In this document: positions 4,436 through 9,964 of the stretch, one piece after another
Position numbering within the stretch: the first letter of the stretch is position 1
Layout: each line of letters begins with the position of its first letter
Source of the DNA: Candidatus Parcubacteria bacterium
GTDB taxonomy: Bacteria > Patescibacteriota > Patescibacteriia > Patescibacteriales > UBA12075
DNA: 9,964 bases
Assembly: GCA_023140595.1 (NCBI GenBank)
Contig: JAGLLI010000164.1
Span: 1-9,964, forward strand
Reading direction: 5' to 3'
Notes under the pieces: generated by a model
Seen by the model: only the letters and a program-made list of their open reading frames with translations
Database searches by the model: none
What the model was told of the DNA's origin: nothing
Position numbers and translations under genes: made by a program

Positions 4436-5857
4436 TTATTTTGAATTTTCCAACCCAGTGGGCTGATATATATAAATTACTTCCAAATCCTCAATCTCGC
4501 CATTATCGCTTGAATCGGCAAGCGTAACCTCAAATTCTATAAAATCAACTTCGTTAAGTAAACTTTTTAAGCTTGCCATTTTATAAACTGAATCATTAGT
4601 TATATTATTAATACAAGTTATGTTAAAAGACGCTCCTTGATCTGATTTCGCTTTGACGACAATACTTGCGTCGTCGCCAAGCGGTCTATGTTTAATAATA
4701 ATAAAAGCCGGAATATGCCTGCCAACATCAATAATCGGAGTGTAATATTTGCCAGTCGCTTGTTTTTTTTCTCCTGAATCATTACGATGAGGTAAAATAT
4801 AATATGTAGGGGTAGTATCATCATACATCTGAATAGACAAATTACCTTTAAAATTTAAAACATTAACCACAAAATCCTCATTAGCAGACGGGTTTAATTC
4901 GCTTATAACAAACAAACCATTACTACGATTAATTTTTGCCAAAATAGTTTTATTATCAGATGAAGAATGAGCAGTAAAAATCAAAAAATCAACGCTAGAA
5001 AATATAAGATTCATACTATGCAAAGCATTGTATTCTAAATATATAATCTTATTTAATTCAGATTTATCCCATTCATAAAAACTAATAACACTATTAATAT
5101 AAAGAACAATAAAAACACGACCGTCAAAAACATTCAAACTAACTTTAACATCACTATAAAGCTCACGAATAATAACAGGGTTATCATCATTGTCAAATTT
5201 AATAAAATAATATATCTTAGATGACGAATCACTCCTTAAAACACCATAAAATTCTCCGTCCAATTCATTAAAAGAAACAATTCTTTCATTGGTTTTTGCA
5301 GTATAAAAAACCGTCCAAACTTTACCGTCAACAGTTTTTAAAATATGACTTTTAGTAAATACATAAAGATTGCCATTTTCAGTAATTTTATATCCGCGAG
5401 GACTGTCATATGTCCAAGCATTGCTAGTGAAGCTAGTACCGTCATCATCTGACCAGTCGCTTTTTCCGTAATACCAAGCCAAAAGCAAACCAAGATATGA
5501 AATAATCATAGACGCGTCATAAGTAGCGGCGGCAAAAGTAAATTTTAAATCAGGATTTGCATAACCGGAATTTCTATATAATTTTACAAGAGTACCAACC
5601 CTAACTAAATGATATAAATATTCAGTAGAACCGTCAAAATGAACGCAAGTTGTATGGCGATACCATTCCATGGGAAATCCGCCAGCAATAGTAAATGAAG
5701 CAAAATCCTCTGCAAGTTTTAACCTGCCAGTTTCATAATCGCTAACAAGGCCAAGGGAAGTATTAATTTTATTAGAATTATTTACATCAAAATATTTTTG
5801 ATCACTTCCGCGGTCAAGTTCCTTAAATCTAATTTTTCTATATCTTAATTCGCTCAT
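4436..5857 (-). CDS. Beta-propeller-like tail protein, candidate tail nozzle
   Basis: The protein is 473 aa and beta-rich throughout. It contains Asp-box-like turns at about 133-144 (SDWSDDDGTSFT) and 173-182 (LKTVDGKVWT), with regularly spaced WTV/FYG/VFDGRVF strands typical of a beta-propeller. The C-terminal 110 residues form a separate beta-sandwich-like region (GKYYTPIIDVGRHIPAFIII, then DDASIVVKAKSDQG, then EFEVTLADSSDNGEIEDLEV). Its gene starts inside the stop of the adaptor-like gene (ATGA), so the two are coupled. In T7- and P22-like phages an adaptor is followed by a beta-propeller nozzle (T7 gp12, P22 gp10). The gene order, size and fold signs here fit that pair. No sequence-level match is claimed. 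A receptor-binding or tail-side propeller protein is the alternative. Confidence 0.6.
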   Translation of the reverse strand: MSELRYRKIRFKELDRGSDQKYFDVNNSNKINTSLGLVSDYETGRLKLAEDFASFTIAGGFPMEWYRHTTCVHFDGSTEYLYHLVRVGTLVKLYRNSGYANPDLKFTFAAATYDASMIISYLGLLLAWYYGKSDWSDDDGTSFTSNAWTYDSPRGYKITENGNLYVFTKSHILKTVDGKVWTVFYTAKTNERIVSFNELDGEFYGVLRSDSSSKIYYFIKFDNDDNPVIIRELYSDVKVSLNVFDGRVFIVLYINSVISFYEWDKSELNKIIYLEYNALHSMNLIFSSVDFLIFTAHSSSDNKTILAKINRSNGLFVISELNPSANEDFVVNVLNFKGNLSIQMYDDTTPTYYILPHRNDSGEKKQATGKYYTPIIDVGRHIPAFIIIKHRPLGDDASIVVKAKSDQGASFNITCINNITNDSVYKMASLKSLLNEVDFIEFEVTLADSSDNGEIEDLEVIYIYQPTGLENSK

Positions 5858-6435
5858 GAGTTCATTTGTATTTGTTTTATTAAATCAAAAAAATTCTCTT
5901 TTACATCATCCCTAATTTTTCTTAACTCATCGGGTTTAACATCCGGCATTTCGCCTTTATTTACAACCTGCCTTGAAAGCAATAAATTATAATAACGATA
6001 TTGAGCGCCGACATAAATTAATTCAAGATATTTTTCAGGAACATCAGTATCCTCTGCAGCCTCGGGTTCTTTAAAACCTTTTTTATACCAAATTTTTGTA
6101 GATTCAATAGAATCAAAAACTTTGGTAAATTGAATTTTATCATTAAATTCATACCAGCGCTGTTCTTCAGCGTCAACAACAACATCCAAATCATCAAGAC
6201 TTTTTAATTTCCGGACTTCATCGCCGTCAATAAAAATTGTGTCAATCTCTAAACAATCAGTCGGCAAATTTAAAGTAGTGCCGTCAACTGCCGTGCTTTG
6301 ACTTTCATCAAGTGAATCAATGGAAAAAATATTTGATAAAAAATTAATTGTATCAATTATCGGTTGATCGACGACAGCAGAATCATCGTCTAAATATTCT
6401 TGGACTATTTCGGAAATTTCTTCTAAATTTTTCAT
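5854..6435 (-). CDS. Head-tail adaptor-like protein
   Basis: The protein is 193 aa from ATG 6435. The frame can be read back to a TTG at 6465, but that would overlap the upstream gene's end and adds an AT-rich leader-like peptide. The N-terminus is helical (NLEEISEIVQEYL). The middle is beta-like (TTLNLPTDCLEIDTIFIDGDEVRKL, then RWYEFNDKIQFTK and STKIWYKKGFKEP). The last part is helical, with DVPEKYLELIYVGAQYRYYNLLLS and a C-terminal helix. The order helix, beta insert with an LPTDCLEI-type strand, then a VPE-YLELI-type helix is familiar from adaptor (gp6/gp4/gp11-like) proteins that attach the tail to the portal. It is translationally coupled to the nozzle candidate. The family assignment is inference from pattern and order. 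Confidence 0.6.
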   Translation of the reverse strand: MKNLEEISEIVQEYLDDDSAVVDQPIIDTINFLSNIFSIDSLDESQSTAVDGTTLNLPTDCLEIDTIFIDGDEVRKLKSLDDLDVVVDAEEQRWYEFNDKIQFTKVFDSIESTKIWYKKGFKEPEAAEDTDVPEKYLELIYVGAQYRYYNLLLSRQVVNKGEMPDVKPDELRKIRDDVKENFFDLIKQIQMNS

Positions 6436-6455
6436 AATTTTTTTTAAATTAATAA

Positions 6456-6689
6456 TTAATTCCAATCAAGTATTTCCAAAATAGTCCTTTCCATTGGTGT
6501 CGCTCCAAAATTAAATTTAGCTAAATCATTTTTTATATCACAACATATAAAACAATTTTGTATTGCTATTTTAACCGTATGCACACCAAATTCTTTTTCA
6601 ATTTCATCAAACAAAACAGCAAGCCTTTTCAATTTTTGAATTGACTTTATTTGCATTCCATTAATAATAATCTCACTTTTATTTGACAT
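6456..6689 (-). CDS. Small hypothetical protein in the structural operon
   Basis: The protein is 77 aa, starts at ATG 6689 and ends 20 nt before the adaptor start. It is mixed-charge. An N-terminal helix-like part (IKSIQKLKRLAVLFDEIEKE) is followed by FGVHTVKIAIQNCFICCDIK with a CxxCC cluster (46-50), then a short tail ending LEILDWN. No membrane span or signal is convincing. The cysteine cluster could bind metal or be incidental. It is preceded by a strong hairpin (6706-6726). No family is recognised; its position suggests a head-completion or virion accessory role at most. Confidence 0.65.
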   Translation of the reverse strand: MSNKSEIIINGMQIKSIQKLKRLAVLFDEIEKEFGVHTVKIAIQNCFICCDIKNDLAKFNFGATPMERTILEILDWN

Positions 6690-6705
6690 AATAATTTACT
6701 TATAA

Positions 6706-6726
6706 CTCGCGCTGGGTAGGCGCGAG
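6706..6726 (-). repeat. GC-rich intergenic hairpin upstream of the 77-aa gene
   Basis: CTCGCGC (6706-6712) and GCGCGAG (6720-6726) are a perfect 7-bp inverted repeat around a 7-nt loop. It lies in the 49-nt gap between two small genes, in otherwise AT-rich DNA. On the minus strand the stem is followed by TTATAAGTAAATTATT and the ATG, not a T-tract, so it is not a standard terminator. It may be an mRNA processing or stability element, an attenuating structure or a protein site. Confidence 0.65.
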
Positions 6727-6738
6727 AAAATAAATAAA

Positions 6739-7062
6739 CTATTTATCTTTTTTAGGCGCTTCAGGGGCTAATTCTACAATTTCAGAATCACTGTCCAAAA
6801 ATTTAATTTCAGAATCTTTTTTTGTAAAATAATGTCCGCGGTCGCGAATCTGCAATCTCTTGCCAATTCCGTTAGTAGAATAAATACCCGGACGAGTATC
6901 TTTGCGGACGAAAGTTACTCCATTTTTTAATCGGGCTTTTGTAATAGCTTTTTTTTCTTCTGCCTTTTCTTTATTTTTAGCTTTTTGCCTTTTTTCTTCA
7001 TTTTTTTTTTGTTCCTCTTCCATATTTAACTTATCAATAGGATTTGGATTTATAACAGCCAT
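6739..7062 (-). CDS. Highly charged hypothetical protein with N-terminal helix
   Basis: The protein is 107 aa. Residues about 14-46 are almost entirely Lys, Glu, Gln, Ala and Asn and should be a single long helix or coiled coil. The remainder is compact and basic (NGVTFVRKDTRPGIYSTNG, RLQIRDRGHYFTKKDS), then acidic near the end (FLDSDSEIVEL) with a PEAPKKDK tail. It has no cysteines, membrane span or recognised family. It sits between two other small genes in the head-tail operon. A minor virion or assembly role is possible from context only. Confidence 0.65.
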   Translation of the reverse strand: MAVINPNPIDKLNMEEEQKKNEEKRQKAKNKEKAEEKKAITKARLKNGVTFVRKDTRPGIYSTNGIGKRLQIRDRGHYFTKKDSEIKFLDSDSEIVELAPEAPKKDK

Positions 7063-7089
7063 AATTTTAAAATTATATTATTAATTAAA

Positions 7090-7344
7090 TTATAAATCGA
7101 TTAATTCACAAGGTAAACCCTCTTCGTGTTTGCAAATATGAATACGCGTACTATCAAAAAAATCATCTTTAACTTGTTTATCTTTATCTTTTTCGTCAAT
7201 TTCTTCTTCAATTAAATATTGAAGATTTTCAGCGTCAACATAAATTTTAAACTTATCACTTATTTTAAATTCATCTTCTTTAAATTGATCAGCTAATGCT
7301 TTATCTGTTTCAAATTTTTTAATTTTTCTTAAAAAATATTTCAT
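7090..7344 (-). CDS. Small charged hypothetical protein
   Basis: The protein is 84 aa. It starts with a basic peptide (MKYFLRKIKKFE), then has a charged middle with IYVDAENLQYLIEEEIDEKDKD and a tail containing HICKHEEGLPCELIDL (cysteines 71 and 79). The tail CxH...C spacing hints at a small metal site but is too weak to call. It starts 4 nt after the stop of the LamG gene and has no recognised domain. It is one of three consecutive small unknowns between capsid-associated and adaptor genes. Confidence 0.65.
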   Translation of the reverse strand: MKYFLRKIKKFETDKALADQFKEDEFKISDKFKIYVDAENLQYLIEEEIDEKDKDKQVKDDFFDSTRIHICKHEEGLPCELIDL

Positions 7345-7348
7345 ATTT

Positions 7349-8065
7349 TTAATTTAATGTACCAGGCTTTAAACCGTATTTTTTATGTAAAAATATAAGT
7401 AATCTATTAAAATCATCTGCGGATAAAGCTTTATTGTAAACACGGATATTTCCCATTTTACCCTCTAAAAAATGTCCGACAACATCAGTAAATGAACCAA
7501 TTCTTTTATAATTAGCATTACCAGTATCAGTAATCAATTCACCAATAGTTTCGCTTTTCTTTAATACTGCATTTTTATAAATTTTAACAGCACCTGCATT
7601 AAATGTACAAGAAAAAAATAACCACTCTCCTAATGTAGGCACATATGTATATGTAACAGTAGTACCGCTATCGCCGTCACCTATACTAATCTCAATTTCA
7701 TTTGGTGCTTTAAAATAAAAATTAACCTGCTTAGAGGGAAAACTTTCTCGTTCCGCTAAAAAAATATTATTTTTATTATCAGCACCCAAACTTTCAAAAT
7801 TTACCAAAATAGTAATTGAAAATTCTGACAATCCATTTAAAATACTATTAGGAAAAACAAGTTTGTCATCAATACCATCAAAATCTAAGACACTATGTCC
7901 ACCTAAATCACTGTCTGCAACCCGAGAAGCGCCAGTTATAACACAATCATTTCCGTTCCCGGACAAATCAACAACAGGTGTAGCTAAATTTTCGCCACAT
8001 TCCCATTCACTAATAAGTCCGTCTCGGACATCAGGGTGGGCAAAAAATGGTGATTTTCTATCCAT
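7349..8065 (-). CDS. LamG/ConA-like lectin-fold protein, putative capsid decoration or adhesion protein
   Basis: The protein is 238 aa and nearly all one LamG-type (laminin-G-3/ConA-like jelly roll) domain. The family's landmarks occur in order: GLISEWECGE (16-25), DLSGNGNDCVITGA (33-46), LDFDGIDDKLVFP (60-72), FSITILVNFES (82-92), GEWLFFSCTFNAGAVKIYKN (146-165), and GNIRVYNKALSADDF (205-219). The first ten residues read MDRKSPFFAH with no signal peptide. Such domains bind glycans or pack as structural modules. Immediately downstream of the major capsid gene it may decorate the head or help attach to cell-surface polysaccharide. The fold call is firm; virion location is inferred from gene order. 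The gap upstream holds an 8-bp hairpin. Confidence 0.85.
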   Translation of the reverse strand: MDRKSPFFAHPDVRDGLISEWECGENLATPVVDLSGNGNDCVITGASRVADSDLGGHSVLDFDGIDDKLVFPNSILNGLSEFSITILVNFESLGADNKNNIFLAERESFPSKQVNFYFKAPNEIEISIGDGDSGTTVTYTYVPTLGEWLFFSCTFNAGAVKIYKNAVLKKSETIGELITDTGNANYKRIGSFTDVVGHFLEGKMGNIRVYNKALSADDFNRLLIFLHKKYGLKPGTLN

Positions 8066-8090
8066 ATATTTTTATTTATTTTCAAAGGGC

Positions 8091-8118
8091 TGGCGGTTCG
8101 TACGTCTCCAAACCGCCA
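8091..8118 (-). repeat. Intergenic hairpin between capsid and LamG genes
   Basis: TGGCGGTT (8091-8098) and AACCGCCA (8111-8118) form a perfect 8-bp stem with a 12-nt loop. Outer arms TTTTCAAAG and CTTTCAAAA nearly pair as well. Neither strand has a T-tract after the stem, so it is not a classical terminator. It lies in the 120-nt gap after the capsid stop. It may stabilise the 3' end of the capsid mRNA or partly terminate, lowering expression of downstream genes. The rest of the gap (8119-8185) holds no gene that I can support. Confidence 0.65.
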
Positions 8119-8185
8119 ACGACTTTCAAAATAAAATCATAGTTTCCCCATGCTTTATTTTAAATTATCTAAATCCCTACTCGGG

Positions 8186-9349
8186 TCAAGATATACCATA
8201 CATCCTAGTTCCACCACCGTTTGACACTCTCATTGTGTATTCACCCAAAACCTGTTTTGCTTTCTGTTTGCCGTTGTCCTTATCGTAGATATTGTAAACT
8301 GAAAATGTGCCGCTCTCGCCTTTTACTCCGCCGTCAAGTGGTCCATAACCAATGCGGTTATAATCCAAAATCAGTGCTTCGGTAGAACGGACGTGCTTGT
8401 CAACGTGCAATTCAATTTCGTATCCCAAAATGACAACTGTGTTAATCTCTGTACCGCCTTTTTTGTCAGCTACTTTTGTCCTAACCGCTCCTTGGTATAA
8501 CTGCTCAATATCACCGATTGTGGTAGGTGAGCCGTGGATGGCGGTAGGGTATAAACCAGCGTCAACGTGGGAAATAACAGCGGTATACAATTTTGCAACA
8601 GTCAATGCTCCAGCTACATTCGAGGTGTTAGAGATAAACTCACGTAAACCGCCTAATGTGGCAACCTTATTTGTAGCGTCAAGATTTCTGATTCCCTCAA
8701 CCAAAGCATAGTTTAATGATTTCAACATTTCTTTCAATTTCTTGACAACTTGGAAATCCAATTCATCGCCGTTCGCCATTTTAGATCTGCGGACAGTTCC
8801 AGTAATTTGCGCTACATCCTCAAAAATTTGGCAATAATTATATCGTTCGGTTTGACTTGTGAAATCAGGGTCTAATGGGTCGGCATTTTCTGCTTGGGCA
8901 TTACCGATGATATAACAAGTATGCGCTGAATCATGAGCCAAAACCGCGGCAGTCGTTGAACCGTGTCCGCGAGCATACAAGTCAATAGTTTGTCCTGATA
9001 CGCTTATCGCTTTAACTACGACAACCTCATCCTGATCAAGTAACAAAACATCGCCTACGCGTAATTTTGTAACTTCGGCAGTTGCAACTGGCAATGCAGT
9101 AATATCGTTAGTCGTATCCCAATCGGCGCCGTCTCCGGAAGCCTGAACGCTGATTGATTCGGCGCGAGCCTCATCGTCAAGCCATTCGTGCTTTTGCGCA
9201 GTAACTTTTTTTCCAAAAGCCTTTGCAATAGACGGAAGAAAATTAACGAATGATAAATATTTCATATCATCGTCTTTTAACTTCAAAATATCAATTACAC
9301 TGCTTAAATCTTCACGCTCTCGGCGGTCGCCTGTGGTAATATCACCCAT
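8186..9349 (-). CDS. Major capsid protein, SU10 family (HK97 fold)
   Basis: The protein is 387 aa from ATG 9349. Family landmarks include EDLSSVIDIL (13-22), KKVTAQKHEWLDDEARAESI (47-66), the RYNYCQIFEDVAQITGTVRR block (169-188), then ELDFQVVKKLKEMLKSLNYA and LGGLREFIS (232-240). The NY-QIF-x-SGT-type block is a hallmark of the SU10-like capsid family (HK97 fold). An upstream ATG at 9445 would add 32 residues that are mostly hydrophobic (MFILRFVCFAFAFIIT) and unlike any capsid start I know, so I prefer 9349. The gene follows the scaffolding-like gene. Its base composition is richer in G+C than the tail genes: 25 of 60 bases in 8461-8520 against 10 of 60 in 5041-5100. The product forms the icosahedral head shell. 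Confidence 0.9.
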   Translation of the reverse strand: MGDITTGDRREREDLSSVIDILKLKDDDMKYLSFVNFLPSIAKAFGKKVTAQKHEWLDDEARAESISVQASGDGADWDTTNDITALPVATAEVTKLRVGDVLLLDQDEVVVVKAISVSGQTIDLYARGHGSTTAAVLAHDSAHTCYIIGNAQAENADPLDPDFTSQTERYNYCQIFEDVAQITGTVRRSKMANGDELDFQVVKKLKEMLKSLNYALVEGIRNLDATNKVATLGGLREFISNTSNVAGALTVAKLYTAVISHVDAGLYPTAIHGSPTTIGDIEQLYQGAVRTKVADKKGGTEINTVVILGYEIELHVDKHVRSTEALILDYNRIGYGPLDGGVKGESGTFSVYNIYDKDNGKQKAKQVLGEYTMRVSNGGGTRMYGIS

Positions 9350-9398
9350 AAAAAATAGCATTCCGGATTCGGCAGGGACATTGATATCAAATAATTTA

Positions 9399-9425
9399 GT
9401 TATAATGAACGCAAATGCGAAACAA
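9399..9425 (-). promoter_or_regulatory. Possible weak promoter upstream of the capsid gene
   Basis: In the 99-nt stretch between the scaffold stop and ATG 9349, the minus strand has a -10-like TATAAC (9404-9399) and a poor -35-like TTGTTT (9425-9420) with 15-nt spacing. The perfect dyad CGCATTTGCG lies in between. AT-rich DNA gives such matches by chance, so this is only a candidate for extra capsid expression. Confidence 0.2.
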
Positions 9426-9448
9426 ACAAATCTTAAAATAAACATAAC

Positions 9449-9964
9449 TTAGTCTTCGTTAGGAAGACCGTCTTTTTGCCGTGAAAGTTTTAAAATATCA
9501 ACAGCAGAATTAACACCATTTTTGGTTTTATCACCTTTAACAGATTCTATCGCCTCATCGATATCCGCTTCATTGGAATAATCGGGAGGGGCAAATTTAT
9601 TGCTATCACCATACAATTTTTTATTAATTGCACGCTGTCTATCAACAACTGCCTCAATCTCATCTTTAGTTTTGCCAGCCAAAAGTTCTGGCAAAATGTC
9701 CGGATATTCTTTTGTTAAACGCTCAGTTTCCTGCGCTGAATTCATTGTGCCAATAGTTTTCTCAAGGGTTGAAATGGTTTCTGACATTTTATCCAATGCC
9801 TTTTGTGAATCGGATTTTTTGTCATCGTTTTTTTTATTTACCTTTTCAATTTCCCCAAGAGCTTTTTTTAACTCAACATCTTTCAAGCCGACGGTTTTCT
9901 GAAGATTTTTAAAATCTTCGGGCTTTATAAAAAGCTTTCCGTCTGACTTCTCAATGAGCTTTCC
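9449..9964 (-). CDS. Scaffolding-like protein, 5' end outside the window
   Basis: The frame is open from the stop at 9449 to the right edge, giving 171 visible residues. A TTG at 9886 can look like a start, but the 26 codons before it also read as protein (GKLIEKSDGKLFIKPEDF), so the gene begins beyond the window. The visible part is very charged: a helical region (VELKKALGEIEKVNKKNDDK, DKMSETISTLEKTIGTMN), then EYPDILPELLAGKTKDEIEAV, a YGDSNKFAPPDYS linker, and a final short helix. Low-complexity, helical, Lys/Glu-rich proteins immediately before the capsid gene are usually scaffolding proteins that guide procapsid assembly and leave the particle. No protease motif is visible. Assignment is by shape and position. 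Confidence 0.65.
   Translation of the reverse strand, partial: GKLIEKSDGKLFIKPEDFKNLQKTVGLKDVELKKALGEIEKVNKKNDDKKSDSQKALDKMSETISTLEKTIGTMNSAQETERLTKEYPDILPELLAGKTKDEIEAVVDRQRAINKKLYGDSNKFAPPDYSNEADIDEAIESVKGDKTKNGVNSAVDILKLSRQKDGLPNED

Noticed and set aside
4618..4824. Minus-strand 68-codon frame
   Set aside because: Fully inside the nozzle-like gene in another frame; hydrophobic only from AT-rich codons.
6436..6465. TTG start at 6465 for the adaptor-like gene
   Set aside because: The extra ten codons look like AT-rich leader and overlap the preceding gene's end; ATG 6435 is preferred.
9381..9390. 10-bp palindrome TTGATATCAA ahead of the capsid gene
   Set aside because: Short AT-rich palindromes arise often by chance and no partner site was found nearby.
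9884..9886. TTG at 9886 as start of the scaffolding-like gene
   Set aside because: The frame continues open with protein-like sequence to the window edge, so the gene is simply truncated.
6902..9902. Plus-strand open frames at 6902-7084, 7863-8288, 8397-8711 and 9600-9902
   Set aside because: Each lies opposite a well-supported minus-strand gene, has low-complexity or Ser/Phe-rich product typical of antisense reading, and has no domain.
1..9964. Alternative genetic code with TGA read as an amino acid
   Set aside because: TGA ends several genes in tight ATGA overlaps (at 775, 1493, 5854) and the capsid gene (8186), so it works as a stop.
1..9964. CRISPR array, tRNA, IS element or integrase/att site
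   Set aside because: No regularly spaced repeats, cloverleaf, transposase or integrase motifs were seen on either strand.

Overview
This window looks like a stretch of a tailed double-stranded DNA phage or prophage genome (Caudoviricetes). Every gene I can support lies on the minus strand, so transcription runs from high to low coordinates. Genes are packed with 1-20 nt gaps or ATGA/TAATG overlaps. The host is not identified. The DNA is AT-rich, almost no gene has a Shine-Dalgarno sequence, and one protein carries GIGTTS/GVGTTSP modules that I associate with environmental and candidate-phylum (Patescibacteria-like) genomes. TGA clearly acts as a stop, which argues against the TGA-as-glycine code of Absconditabacteria/Gracilibacteria. 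The host guess is weak inference.

Read in the direction of transcription, the late module comes first. It starts with a scaffolding-like protein cut by the window edge (9449-9964). Next come the SU10-type major capsid protein (8186-9349) and a LamG/ConA-lectin protein (7349-8065), with a structured intergenic hairpin between the last two. Three small unknown proteins follow (7090-7344, 6739-7062, 6456-6689), then a head-tail adaptor-like protein (5854-6435) and a beta-propeller-like tail nozzle candidate (4436-5857). No tape measure, sheath or tail-tube gene lies between capsid and lysis, so a short-tailed (podovirus-like) particle is the simplest reading.

The surface and lysis module follows. 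It holds a 161-aa fibre/head-domain-like protein (3949-4434), a single-pass membrane coiled-coil protein (3726-3944), a 36-aa single-pass membrane microprotein (3597-3707) and a signal-peptide-bearing GxGTTS protein (2460-3590). After these come a second membrane-anchored coiled-coil protein (2151-2447), an M23-LysM endolysin (1493-2149) and a two-TM holin candidate (1296-1496).

The late operon ends at a good intrinsic terminator (1231-1257). About 65 nt further on is a near-ideal sigma70 promoter (TTGACA, 16 nt, extended -10 TGGTATAAT; 1140-1167). It sits among repeated GTATCCG elements and an inverted pair of 9-bp TTATCCACT sites that match the DnaA box at 8 of 9 positions. This promoter drives a new operon of small proteins: an acidic 107-aa protein, a basic 71-aa protein, a 149-aa protein with a C-terminal helix-turn-helix, and a gene running off the left edge. 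It is probably an early or regulatory operon. The control region and the secreted GxGTTS protein are the parts most worth a second look.
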